This document shows, one piece after another, positions 1 to 11,364 of a stretch of 51,659 bases of DNA; the first letter of the stretch is position 1, and the number at the start of each line of letters is the position of its first letter. A model generated the notes under the pieces. It was not told the DNA's origin and did not search any database. It worked only from the letters and a program-made list of their open reading frames with translations. The position numbers and the translations under genes are program-made. The stretch comes from Verrucomicrobiota bacterium. GTDB taxonomy: Bacteria; Verrucomicrobiota; Verrucomicrobiia; Chthoniobacterales; Terrimicrobiaceae. The stretch spans positions 1 through 51,659 of the forward strand of contig JAPLTF010000016.1 in assembly GCA_026398275.1 (NCBI GenBank), given 5' to 3'.

Positions 1-90
1 GGCATGCACGTCCAGCCCCAGCTTGATAGTTGTCGGTTCTTCCTTGGCTTTCGCCAAAGAACTGTCTTTGGTTTTCTCGTTAGTGTTCAT
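1..90 (-). mobile_element. IS110-like transposase, N-terminal 30 codons (runs off the window)
   Basis: On the minus strand an ATG at 90 opens a frame that runs without a stop to base 1. The translation has a charged, Lys/Glu-rich leader of about 20 residues and then TTIKLGLDVHA. A hydrophobic strand followed by a D-x-H-A-type acidic position is how IS110-family transposases begin; their RuvC-like DEDD domain puts the first catalytic Asp there. The rest lies outside the window, so the family call rests on this short motif. It follows the lipoprotein hydrolase gene on the same strand, and a strong hairpin ends two bases before its ATG. Another enzyme starting with a similar strand (for example another RNase H-like fold) is possible. 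Confidence 0.55.
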
Positions 91-92
91 GA

Positions 93-138
93 CGCCGACA
101 GGATGGCACCTCCGGTGCCTCCTGTCGGCTACATGTCA
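93..138. repeat. Perfect hairpin abutting the transposase start
   Basis: GCCGACAGGA and GGCACC are followed by a three-base loop and then GGTGCC and TCCTGTCGGC, giving a 16-bp stem with one bulged T. On the minus strand the structure ends just before the transposase ATG and holds GGAGG-like ribosome-binding sequence inside its stem. It could limit translation from read-through transcripts, be an element-end structure, or terminate the hydrolase transcript. No T-run follows it, so a simple rho-independent terminator is less likely. Confidence 0.6.
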
Positions 139-191
139 TCTACCAGAAATCACTTTCACCCGCACCCACATTTAATCAGAGCTGGGCCGAT

Positions 192-1781
192 TCAGCGCCG
201 GGCGTGATTTTTCTCCAGGATCCGCTTGATCTCGGCGATGGCGGCGGGGGCGTCGAAGGAGCCGTGGTCGTCCGGCACGATGACTTCCGATTCCGCGCTG
301 TCCAGATGCGAGCTCCAGTAGGGGACGACGCCGTCCGAGCTGTTGGGCGTGTCGCCGCGGCCGCGGTCCCCGATGATCGAATGGTGCGGGGCCCGGATGG
401 GGATTTTTTCGAGGGCCTTGTAGAGCGGGTTGGTCGGAGAAAGGCGCGAGATGCTGGTGTAGTGTTCCGGGTTTGTGAGCAGGGTCGGAATGAGGTCCAC
501 GGCGGCGGATGTGAGCTTTGACGGAAGGTGGATGAACTTCGTGAACCACGTCGTGAGCGACCAGTCAGCCATCCCGCTTCCGCGGTGGGGCGTGCTGATG
601 AAGATGATGCGCTCGACGTCGGGGTTGGCGTGGAATTCGATCGACTTGCGGGCGATGTGCGTTGCGGGGGTCTTCTTGAATTGTTCCCAGCGGCTCTGCG
701 GGAGAAGGGCGTGCATCAACGTGTCGCCAGGGGAGATCGCCTGCATCCGGGCAAGGAGTCCGCCCATGCTATGGCCGACGAGAACGATGTCCTTCTGGCG
801 TCCGAGCGCCTTGTCCACCGCGGCGAGGTCCTCGCGCAGCCGCATCGCGGAGTAGGCAATCGGCCAGCCGGTCGGGTAGTAGTAAACCCAGAACTGGTAG
901 CGCGCGGAGATGTCCGGGTCCGCCATCAGATCATTGATCACGTCGCGCCACATCCTCGGGTGGGACATCAGTCCGTGGATGAAAACAACGGGGATTTTCT
1001 CAGGGTCATACGGCTGCAGCATGCCGAGGGAGGCATCGTGGACCTCGGGATCGATCAGACCCTCGAGCGCGAGGAGGAGTTCGCGGACATTCCGGGTTTG
1101 ATCCACGAGCGGCGCGCTGAAGTCGGCGGCCAGCGGAAGCGTTTTTCCATCCGAACGTACGGACTTCACAACTGTCGGATCGAGGAACTTCAATCGGACT
1201 TTTCCACCGGTCTTCCCGGAAAATTCCAGCCATGCGGTGACTGGCGCAATGTATCCGGTCGGGGGAGCAAATTTTGCCTGCGCCTTGTTGGCCGGCGGAT
1301 TCCATTTCGCGGCAACGGGAGCGCCGACGCCAGGGCGGGCCTGCCAGTCTTTGACAAGCGCATGGTGGACTTCGGAGGCCGGCTTGAGAGATGCGAATGA
1401 TGAGGCCGGGATCGTGCCTGGGCCGCCGGGCAGGGAGAGGTCGTAGGTGATCCCCTGATACGAGAACTGCCTGGAGCCGCCGGAGCGGTCGCTGACAACG
1501 GCCCAGGATGCGATCGCCGCAGTCGAAGCCTCGCTGATTGCCTTCGCCCTTGCGGAGCTGGCGGGCTGCGAGGATGCGATCTGGGCCGCGCGGAGCTGGG
1601 AAACAACAAAACGCTCGGGATCACGCGACGGCGATCCGGCCGATTTCTGGAGCGCGGCCGCCTGGTCGAGCGGCGAGTTCCGGACATCGTGGGGCGCGGT
1701 CGCACAGGATGTCAGGAACGCCGGAAGGATCAGCGCGATGGCGATCCGGCTGCGCAGGAGAATGTGTAACGAGGGTTTCAT
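192..1781 (-). CDS. Lipoprotein alpha/beta hydrolase (esterase/lipase, PGAP1-like)
   Basis: The 529-residue protein starts with a basic, hydrophobic signal ending in a lipobox (LTSC, Cys about residue 26), so it should be lipid-anchored outside the inner membrane. Residues about 30-240 form a variable N-terminal region. An alpha/beta-hydrolase domain follows: FIHGLMSHP oxyanion segment, nucleophile elbow GHSMGG near residue 340, a STPHRGS segment, an acid candidate in SSDGVVPYW and the His in DDHGSFDAP near the C-terminus. The triad is thus complete. The gene starts 9 bases after metX and is probably co-transcribed with it, though no functional link to methionine synthesis is evident. The substrate is unknown; carboxylester or lipid hydrolysis is inferred. 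Confidence 0.85.
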   Translation of the reverse strand: MKPSLHILLRSRIAIALILPAFLTSCATAPHDVRNSPLDQAAALQKSAGSPSRDPERFVVSQLRAAQIASSQPASSARAKAISEASTAAIASWAVVSDRSGGSRQFSYQGITYDLSLPGGPGTIPASSFASLKPASEVHHALVKDWQARPGVGAPVAAKWNPPANKAQAKFAPPTGYIAPVTAWLEFSGKTGGKVRLKFLDPTVVKSVRSDGKTLPLAADFSAPLVDQTRNVRELLLALEGLIDPEVHDASLGMLQPYDPEKIPVVFIHGLMSHPRMWRDVINDLMADPDISARYQFWVYYYPTGWPIAYSAMRLREDLAAVDKALGRQKDIVLVGHSMGGLLARMQAISPGDTLMHALLPQSRWEQFKKTPATHIARKSIEFHANPDVERIIFISTPHRGSGMADWSLTTWFTKFIHLPSKLTSAAVDLIPTLLTNPEHYTSISRLSPTNPLYKALEKIPIRAPHHSIIGDRGRGDTPNSSDGVVPYWSSHLDSAESEVIVPDDHGSFDAPAAIAEIKRILEKNHARR

Positions 1782-1790
1782 GGCGGGTAA

Positions 1791-4878
<3,088 letters not shown>

Positions 4879-4882
<4 letters not shown>

Positions 4883-5442
4883 AGATCGAGAAAATTCCGG
4901 AGAAGCTTTTTCCCTTCGGTGGTGAGGATTGATTCCGGGTGGAACTGGACGCCGTAGACCGGCAGCTCGCGATGGGCGAGGCCCATGATCTCTCCCTCGG
5001 CGGTCTCCGCCGTGATCTTGAGGCACGCTGGCAGCGAGTCCCGTTTGACGAGCAGCGAATGATACCGGGTGGCCTCAAAAGGATTCGGGAGGTTTGCAAA
5101 AATGTTCTCGCCGTGATGATGGATCGGCGAGGTTTTGCCGTGCATGAGGCGGTCCGCCCGCACGACCTCCCCGCCGTAGACCTGCCCGATGCACTGGTGG
5201 CCGAGGCACACGCCCAGGAGAGGGATTTTTCCTCCGAAATTCCTTATGACATCGCAGCTGATGCCCGCCTCGTTCGGGGTGCAGGGTCCGGGGGAAACGC
5301 AGATTTTTTCCGGTGCGAGCGCCTCGATTTGCGGGACCGTGATCCCGTCGTTCCGCTTCACGAGAACCTCCTGGCCGAGCTCGCCGAAATACTGGACGAG
5401 GTTGTAGGTGAACGAGTCGTAGTTATCGATGACGAGAATCAT
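4879..5442 (-). CDS. trpG: Anthranilate synthase glutamine amidotransferase subunit
   Basis: A 187-residue class I glutamine amidotransferase that supplies ammonia to TrpE for making anthranilate from chorismate. It starts with [14 protein letters not shown], has the nucleophile Cys in LGVCLGHQ and the His/Glu pair in VQFHPES. Its ATG overlaps the trpE stop as ATGA. TrpG and PabA are hard to tell apart by sequence, and this subunit may also serve 4-amino-4-deoxychorismate synthesis. The open frame continues upstream to 5655, but those codons are out of frame with trpE and lack family similarity. Confidence 0.95.
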
Positions 5443-6923
5443 GTGTCCTTTCTGGCGCGGTCGATTGCGCGCATGCCGGCCATGGCCTTGTTGACGGTCT
5501 CCTGGTATTCGCCCTCCGGCGTGGAATCCGCGACGACGCCGCCGCCGGACTGGACATACGCGCGCCCGTCCTTGAGCAGCACCGTCCGCAGCGCGATGCA
5601 GGAGTCGAGGTTGCCGTCGAAGCCGAAATACCCGACCGCGCCCGCATACGAGCACCGCTTGCTTTTTTCCAGCTCGTTGATGATCTGCATGGCGCGGACC
5701 TTCGGGGAGCCGGAGACCGTGCCCGCCGGGAATGTTGCGCGCATGACGTCGTAGGCGCTCCGTCCGCCAGCAAGCTTGCCGGAGACGTGGGATACGATGT
5801 GCATCACGTGGCTGTATTTTTCGACGGTCATGAAATCGCTCACCTTGACCGACCCGAATTCCGCGATGCGCCCGACGTCGTTGCGGGCGAGGTCGACCAG
5901 CATGAGATGTTCGGCCCGCTCCTTGGGATCGGCGAGCAGTTCGTCCGCATTCGCGCTGTCCTGCTCCGGCGTCTCGCCGCGGCGGCGCGTGCCGGCGATC
6001 GGGCGGATCTCAACCAGCGAGTCCGTGAGCCGGACGTGAACCTCCGGCGAACTTCCGACGAGGGAATATCCGCCGGGGCAGCGCAGGCAGAACATGTAGG
6101 GCGACGGGTTCACAAACCTCAGGGCGCGATACAGGTCGAGCGCGTCGCCGGGGAATGCCGTCTCGAACCGCTGCGAGGGCACGATCTGAAAGATGTCGCC
6201 GGCGCGGATGTATTCCTGCGCCTTCTCCACCATCGCGTGGTATTCCTCCCGCGTGGTGTTTGAGGAACTGTCCACCTGCGGAGGCGTGGTGCCGGTGAAG
6301 ATCGGATCAAATGCCAGCGGGCGCCGCAGGGATTGGAGGATCTCCGTGATCCGGGCGCAGGCCGCGTCGTAGGCGGCATCGATGCCGCGGTCGTCGAGAA
6401 ATGCGTTTGCGACAATCTGGATCCGCCGCCGCTTGTGATCGAAAACCACCACCGATCCGGTGATCTGGAAAAACATGTCCGGGATCCCCAGCTCGTCTTT
6501 CGGCGGCTCGGGGATCGTCGGCTCGAACCACCTCACACAATCGTATCCGAGGTAGCCGACCGCGCCCCCGCAGAATGGCGGAAGGTCGGGATGCGGGGAG
6601 ACGCGGTATCTCTCCATCCACCGCTCGAGTTCGTCGAGCGGATCTCGCTCGGCCTCGCAGGTCTTCGTGAGCCGGTCCTCGGTGAGCGTCACGGATTTTC
6701 CGGACGCGGTGAACGTGGCCTGCGCCCCGAATCCGATGAACGAATACCGTCCGACCTGGTCATTCTGCTCTGCGGATTCCAGCAGGAACGACGGGGCATT
6801 TCCACCCAGCTTGGCGAATGCGGAGACCGGCGTGTCGCCATCCGCGACGATCTCGGTCCACACCGGCACCACGCGGGCGGCCGCCGCCTGTTCCGCAAAG
6901 GCGGATCGCGACGGGCGGATCAT
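5439..6923 (-). CDS. trpE: Anthranilate synthase component I
   Basis: A 494-residue chorismate-binding enzyme. The N-terminal half carries the LLESAE segment of the tryptophan feedback site, so allosteric inhibition by tryptophan is likely. The C-terminal catalytic half shows [20 protein letters not shown]-type [26 protein letters not shown] and [15 protein letters not shown]. These favour TrpE over PabB. It overlaps trpG downstream and lemA upstream by four bases each, so the subunits are probably made in step. No other trp genes lie in the window. Confidence 0.96.
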   Translation of the reverse strand: MIRPSRSAFAEQAAAARVVPVWTEIVADGDTPVSAFAKLGGNAPSFLLESAEQNDQVGRYSFIGFGAQATFTASGKSVTLTEDRLTKTCEAERDPLDELERWMERYRVSPHPDLPPFCGGAVGYLGYDCVRWFEPTIPEPPKDELGIPDMFFQITGSVVVFDHKRRRIQIVANAFLDDRGIDAAYDAACARITEILQSLRRPLAFDPIFTGTTPPQVDSSSNTTREEYHAMVEKAQEYIRAGDIFQIVPSQRFETAFPGDALDLYRALRFVNPSPYMFCLRCPGGYSLVGSSPEVHVRLTDSLVEIRPIAGTRRRGETPEQDSANADELLADPKERAEHLMLVDLARNDVGRIAEFGSVKVSDFMTVEKYSHVMHIVSHVSGKLAGGRSAYDVMRATFPAGTVSGSPKVRAMQIINELEKSKRCSYAGAVGYFGFDGNLDSCIALRTVLLKDGRAYVQSGGGVVADSTPEGEYQETVNKAMAGMRAIDRARKDT

Positions 6924-7525
6924 GAAAACGAAACCTTTGGGGCCTGCTTCTCCTCCGGATTGTCAATCTGGAACAACTCCGCCGCCTGGAACTGGAACAT
7001 GCCGGCGATGATGTTGGTCGGAAAAACCTCGCGCTTCGTGTTGTAGGTCATAACCGAGTCGTTGTAGGCCTGCCGCGCGAACGCGACCTTGTTCTCGGTC
7101 GAGGTGAGCTCCTCGGTGAGCTGCATCATGTTCTGGTTGGCCTTGAGATCGGGATAGGCCTCGGCCACGGCGAGGAGGCGTCCGAGCGCGCCGGTGAGGC
7201 CGGCCTCCGCGCCCGAGAGGTCCTTCATCGCCTGCGGATCTCCGGGGTTTGCGGCCGCGCGGCCGCCCGCCGCCTGCGCGAGATTGCGGGCCTGGGTGAC
7301 GGCCTCGAGGGTTTCGCGCTCGTGCTTGATGTAGCCCTTCGCCGTCTCGACAAGGTTCGGGATGAGGTCGTAGCGGCGCTTGAGCTGCACGTCGATCTGC
7401 GCGAACGCATTTTTGAAACGGTTCCGCAGAGCCACCAGCCCGTTGTATTGGCCGATGGCAAAAAGACCGGCGATGACAACGAACGCGACGATCGCCAGGA
7501 GGATTCCGAGAAGTATGGTAGCCAT
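6920..7525 (-). CDS. lemA: LemA family protein
   Basis: 201 residues with one N-terminal membrane segment (about residues 4-25) and a long helical domain. The family signatures are present: YNGLVALRNRFKNAFAQIDVQLKRRYDLIPNLV after the membrane helix can be recognised in pieces (NRFKNAF, IDVQLKRR, DLIPNLV), and a C-terminal YN...FPTNIIAGMF. LemA proteins sit in the cytoplasmic membrane with the helical bundle outside the membrane; their function is not settled. It is first in the unit with trpE, and its stop overlaps the trpE ATG. That pairing is unusual and is probably an accident of operon structure. Confidence 0.93.
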   Translation of the reverse strand: MATILLGILLAIVAFVVIAGLFAIGQYNGLVALRNRFKNAFAQIDVQLKRRYDLIPNLVETAKGYIKHERETLEAVTQARNLAQAAGGRAAANPGDPQAMKDLSGAEAGLTGALGRLLAVAEAYPDLKANQNMMQLTEELTSTENKVAFARQAYNDSVMTYNTKREVFPTNIIAGMFQFQAAELFQIDNPEEKQAPKVSFS

Positions 7526-7709
7526 GCCGACATTTTGCTCCGAGCCGCCGCCGGGCGCAACTGCGAAAATCGGACTTGAGAACCACCAAAGAAAACGGGG
7601 CTCTCAAGCATGGCAAGATAATCTGCGTCCGAAGCCGCAGGTTGTGGCGTCGTGCGCCCCCCGCCGGGCGCAGTCTCTTTTTCCTTGCGAAATGCAAAAG
7701 GTGGAATAG

Positions 7710-8339
7710 ATGAACTACGTGCGCAAGCAATGGGGGGTTATTCTACTGGCTGTTGTCCTGGCCTCTCCGGCCATGGCGGCGAATCCATTGCTGAAAGGAA
7801 ACATGCTCCAGAGCCTGACGGTAACGAGCGCAACCGATGGGATTCCATCCGGCTGGTGCGGACGGGCGATGCTATCGCTGCTGAACAAGGCCGGTCTGGC
7901 ACGAGGGCTGAAGCCTGGGAATGGTCAGGATTGGGAGCAAATCCTCTCCAGCGCGGGTTGGAAGCCGGTCAAGGTTGCCAGTCCGGCGAGAGCTCCTCTT
8001 GGAAGCGTTCTTGTGTATTCGGGCGATCAGAGGCTTGGAAAGATACCACGGGGAACACCCGGCGGGTATTTCGGCCATGTCGAAATGGTTTCGCTGGCCC
8101 CGAATGGCGGGAGAATTTACGTGGCGGACTGCCCGAGGCCGATTCCGGGAGGCAGCGTTCCGAACAATTTCACCGGCAGGGCCTGGGTTCCGCCCGGCAC
8201 GCTGGTTGGAGCTCCGCTTCCTGTGGACTCGCAGGTGGATGCCATCCTGCAGCAGCGGCTTGCGATGGCGCAGGCGTATTTCAGCGCGCAGAGGACCGAG
8301 CACGCTTCGCTCCAGACGTCATTGCGGACCCCGGAGTAG
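7710..8339 (+). CDS. Secreted papain-fold-like protein (CHAP/NlpC-type, hypothetical)
   Basis: 209 residues. Residues 1-23 are a classical signal peptide (basic start, hydrophobic core, cleavage after AMA). The mature part has SGWCGRAM near the start and GYFGHVEMV about 75 residues later, followed by a Val-Ala-Asp-Cys strand. A Cys-then-His order with this spacing recalls CHAP or NlpC/P60 cysteine peptidases that cut peptidoglycan, but I cannot place it in a named family. An AAGGTGG site five bases before the ATG supports the start. It is divergent from lemA and convergent with the next gene. Confidence 0.7.
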   Translation: MNYVRKQWGVILLAVVLASPAMAANPLLKGNMLQSLTVTSATDGIPSGWCGRAMLSLLNKAGLARGLKPGNGQDWEQILSSAGWKPVKVASPARAPLGSVLVYSGDQRLGKIPRGTPGGYFGHVEMVSLAPNGGRIYVADCPRPIPGGSVPNNFTGRAWVPPGTLVGAPLPVDSQVDAILQQRLAMAQAYFSAQRTEHASLQTSLRTPE

Positions 8340-8348
8340 ATTTCTGAA

Positions 8349-8412
8349 CTGGAGGGATGACCGCTGTGTCGTCCCTTGAATAAGTCGGACCGGACAGCGC
8401 CGGTCCCTCCAG
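8349..8412. repeat. Imperfect palindrome between convergent genes
   Basis: CTGGAGGGA at 8349 pairs with TCCCTCCAG ending at 8412, and the inner arms share CGCTGT/ACAGCG. It begins ten bases after the stop of the secreted-protein gene and ends about 30 bases before the stop of the convergent methyltransferase gene, so it may act as a two-way terminator. No T-run is seen. It differs from the other palindromes in the window. Confidence 0.55.
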
Positions 8413-8443
8413 TAGTCCGGAACGGAATTCCGGCAACTGCGGA

Positions 8444-9562
8444 TTACAGTTGGATTTTTCCGGCGTATTGGAATCCGGAAAGTCCCGCGCCGGAAACGCC
8501 TTTGGAGAAGAGGATGGCATGGAACTGGCGGCCCATGCTTTCCGGGTGGAGAAGCATTTTCAGCGAGCGGAGTGTTTTTCTTCCGGCCGCGTCCGGAGTT
8601 TTGCCATCCATCGAGAGGAGGAGCGATGTGGCGGCTCCCACGAGAAAGTGATGCTGGTCGGTGAAGTTCCCGAACTGCCAGCCGGCCTCGACGGCATCCT
8701 GCGCGAGGAGGGAAAAATTGACGTGGGCGGTGAGGTCTTTTTGTCCCGGCGATTCGAGCGGGTTCGAGTCCCGCCGGTGGCCGCGATAGCAACTCAGCGT
8801 GCCACCGGTGCGGTGTTCGGCGAGGAGGGACTCCCGGGACATGCCGTAATCCACGGCGAGAAGAAATCCGCGGGTGATTTTTGCAGCGATCGTTTGCAGG
8901 AGAGGACGGTGGGCAAGGCAGACTTCGGAGGTGAAGCCTTTCGCGCGCGCGGGAAATTCCGCCACGATCCCGGCCAACTCGCCCGCCACCGGCATTTCCA
9001 GCCAGGTGAAGGATTCCTCCTTGCGGTCCACATAGAGTTCGGCCCAGCCGCCGCCGGTCGAGCGGATGATGTGAACAGGAAAGGCGTCGAACAACTCGTT
9101 CGAGTAGTGGACGCCGCAGAGTTCCGGAAGCGCGTCGGCATTGGCAACCCACGAGACATCGTGGCCGCTCAGTTTTTCTGATTGGATTTTCCGGAGCGCG
9201 TCCGAGGGTTCAATGACGATGAGCGGAGCCCCGGCAAGGGCGGTGGCGGCAAGCGCGTTGAGGATATCCTGCGCAAGCTGCCCATCCCCCGCCCCCTGCT
9301 CGATGAGCGTGAAGCCGGCTGGCCGACCGAGCATCTGCCACATCTCGACAAACTGGCCGACCAGAACCTCGCCATAAATGGGACCGATGCTGACATTGGT
9401 AAAAAAATCCCCCTGCTTTCCGATCGCGGATTTTCCCGAGGAATAATATCCATCCTCCGGATCGTAGAGCGCGCGCTCCATGAAACGGTCGAACGGGATC
9501 GGGCCGGAAGTTTGGATTTCCGCCGCGAGGCGGGCCTCAAGGCCGGGTGACTTCCCGGACAT
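8444..9562 (-). CDS. MidA/NDUFAF7-type SAM-dependent methyltransferase
   Basis: 372 residues of the DUF185 (MidA/NDUFAF7) family. The N-terminus MSGKSPGLEARLAAEI leads into GPIPFDRFMERALYDPEDGYY, the family hallmark; the SAM-binding loop is LIEQGAGDGQLAQDIL; later come HYSNELFDAFP and GFLLAVDYG. The mitochondrial homologue methylates an arginine in complex I subunit NDUFS2, so a protein-methyltransferase role linked to respiratory complex I is a fair inference, though bacterial members are little studied. Its start overlaps the preceding gene by 26 bases. Confidence 0.9.
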   Translation of the reverse strand: MSGKSPGLEARLAAEIQTSGPIPFDRFMERALYDPEDGYYSSGKSAIGKQGDFFTNVSIGPIYGEVLVGQFVEMWQMLGRPAGFTLIEQGAGDGQLAQDILNALAATALAGAPLIVIEPSDALRKIQSEKLSGHDVSWVANADALPELCGVHYSNELFDAFPVHIIRSTGGGWAELYVDRKEESFTWLEMPVAGELAGIVAEFPARAKGFTSEVCLAHRPLLQTIAAKITRGFLLAVDYGMSRESLLAEHRTGGTLSCYRGHRRDSNPLESPGQKDLTAHVNFSLLAQDAVEAGWQFGNFTDQHHFLVGAATSLLLSMDGKTPDAAGRKTLRSLKMLLHPESMGRQFHAILFSKGVSGAGLSGFQYAGKIQL

Positions 9563-10991
9563 AGACGTTCACCTGGCCGTCGGCCCCCTCACGAACATCC
9601 GTGATCTGGAATGGCCGGCGGGCATCGCGGGAAAATGTCGCCCCCTCCCCCGGCGGGCGGACGCCGGCGGGGAACTCGACGATCACGCGGACATTGCTGG
9701 ACCTGCCCCCAATGCCGATCGCCTCGGTGATCGCGCCCTGCGTGCGCAGGACAGCCCGGTTCTGGCCCGCGGCGGTCACCACGAAATTTCCCTGAAGATA
9801 GATCCGCTCGCTGTTCACATCCGCGCCAGCCATGCCCGACATGTCTTTGACATTGAGGAGACGCCCGCGGGGCATCTGACCGGGTTCATAAGTCGGCCAC
9901 GCACCGGTTGAGGAGGCGACGATGGCTCCCGGCGTCGGGGTCGGGGAAGGCGGTAGCTGCGGAGTTGGCGAGGCGGATGCAACCGCCGTGGTTGTTGCCG
10001 GGACGGGAGTGGCATTGAGCGGGATCGCCGGGCGCACCTGTGGGATATCCGCTGTCGCAGGGACCGGCGTCTGCGCGGGCACGGCCGGGGTGTTCACTGC
10101 GATGGGGCGCTCCACGCGCATGAGCCGGTTCTGCGGTGGTCCCTCCTGCGTTGTCTCGGCGAGGCCGGCGCGCTTGCGGAATCCGCTGTATTTTTTATCC
10201 GCATCCTCCTGCCGGCGGGCGGTGATGACCGGCAGTCCGGCGGCCACATTCAGCACCTGCGGAGGATCGAGGGTGAATGTGCCCGAGGCGGTGGCGGATT
10301 CGTAGCTCGGGTAAAGGATGGAGATCGCCGTGGCCTTGATCCGCCCGTCGGAGAGCCTCTCGACATGAATGATCGCCGAGAGTTCGTTTTCGCGTTTGAG
10401 GTCGATATCCAGGCCGGTGAGAAGCGTGCGGTGAAGGGCGGGAACGACTTTGGAATCCGCCGTGAACACCTGCTCCAGCAGGACCTGCGGGGTCTCTTTC
10501 GACTGGGCGAGCGCCACGACGCCGGACTCAAAAAGATCCGCTCCCGTGAGCTCGAACGAATCGAGGATGTTATACGTGCCGACCACATACGGCACGAGGT
10601 CCTGGGTGAGCTTGTAGTTCCGGAGATAGTTTCGGAACAGCGCCTCGTTCGCGTGCACGAGCTCGCGCGGGGTCAGCTTGCCGTAGCGGTCCAGAATCTG
10701 CGAGGCCTTCAAAAACTCGCCGCGCGGGGCCACGGTCAGCTCGAAGCGCTTCGGCGATTCCAGCTTTTTCAGTTTGTTAAGAATGTCGTAGCTGAACGGC
10801 TTTTCCGGGTGCCCGAAGATGTAGAAGCTTCCGATCCAGCACGCGATGGCGAACCCGATGAGCAGGAGGATGATGATTGTCCATATGAACAGGCTGCCGT
10901 CTCTCGCGGGGCGCTCGTCGTCCGCAGCATCAAAATCCCCCCCGGAAAAACGCGAGGGAATCTTTTTTCTGAGGCGCGGGTCGGACGGCAT
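9537..10991 (-). CDS. Membrane-anchored hypothetical protein with Pro/Thr-rich linker
   Basis: 484 residues, no family recognised. A charged cytoplasmic start of about 30 residues precedes one membrane helix (FIWTIIILLLIGFAIACW, about 34-52), so most of the chain is likely periplasmic. Residues about 75-275 are a mixed alpha/beta region; about 275-370 is low-complexity, rich in Pro, Ala, Thr and Val; the last 100 residues form a small beta-rich domain. It overlaps the methyltransferase gene and follows the IscA-type gene by six bases, so the three form an operon. A structural or assembly role at the envelope is only a guess. Confidence 0.75.
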   Translation of the reverse strand: MPSDPRLRKKIPSRFSGGDFDAADDERPARDGSLFIWTIIILLLIGFAIACWIGSFYIFGHPEKPFSYDILNKLKKLESPKRFELTVAPRGEFLKASQILDRYGKLTPRELVHANEALFRNYLRNYKLTQDLVPYVVGTYNILDSFELTGADLFESGVVALAQSKETPQVLLEQVFTADSKVVPALHRTLLTGLDIDLKRENELSAIIHVERLSDGRIKATAISILYPSYESATASGTFTLDPPQVLNVAAGLPVITARRQEDADKKYSGFRKRAGLAETTQEGPPQNRLMRVERPIAVNTPAVPAQTPVPATADIPQVRPAIPLNATPVPATTTAVASASPTPQLPPSPTPTPGAIVASSTGAWPTYEPGQMPRGRLLNVKDMSGMAGADVNSERIYLQGNFVVTAAGQNRAVLRTQGAITEAIGIGGRSSNVRVIVEFPAGVRPPGEGATFSRDARRPFQITDVREGADGQVNVYVREVTRP

Positions 10992-10997
10992 GGCTGG

Positions 10998-11324
10998 TCA
11001 GGACTCTTTGGGTTCGAACGAGGTGCCGCATCCGCACGATCTCGCGGCGCGGGGGTTTTGGATGCGGAATCCCGACCCCGCCAACCCCTCCTCGTAATCG
11101 AGCGTGCATCCCTCAAGCTGAGCGGCGCTTTCCGCATCCACAAAAACGCTGGCACCGAGGTGCGACGCGACAAGGTCGCCGGCCTGTGCAGGCCCGATCG
11201 TCATCGCGTATTGCAGGCCGGCGCAACCGCCTTTTTCCACGGCCAGGCGAAGCCCCTCCCCCGCCGCTTTTTCGCGGACAAGCTCCAGAAGTGCACGGGC
11301 GGCATTGTCGGTCACTGTGATCAC
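10998..11324 (-). CDS. HesB/IscA-type iron-sulfur cluster carrier
   Basis: 108 residues of the A-type carrier family that delivers Fe-S clusters to apoproteins. The three expected cysteines are present: one in KGGCAGLQY and two in RSCGCGTSF near the C-terminus. The start is GTG at 11324; no ATG is available because a TAA lies a few codons upstream in frame. ErpA, IscA and SufA cannot be separated here, and no isc or suf genes are near. It is divergent from mutL with a 40-base gap between starts. Confidence 0.92.
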   Translation of the reverse strand: MITVTDNAARALLELVREKAAGEGLRLAVEKGGCAGLQYAMTIGPAQAGDLVASHLGASVFVDAESAAQLEGCTLDYEEGLAGSGFRIQNPRAARSCGCGTSFEPKES

Positions 11325-11364
11325 GTTCTTTTCTTATGAACGAATCCATGCGAAGTCAAATGGC

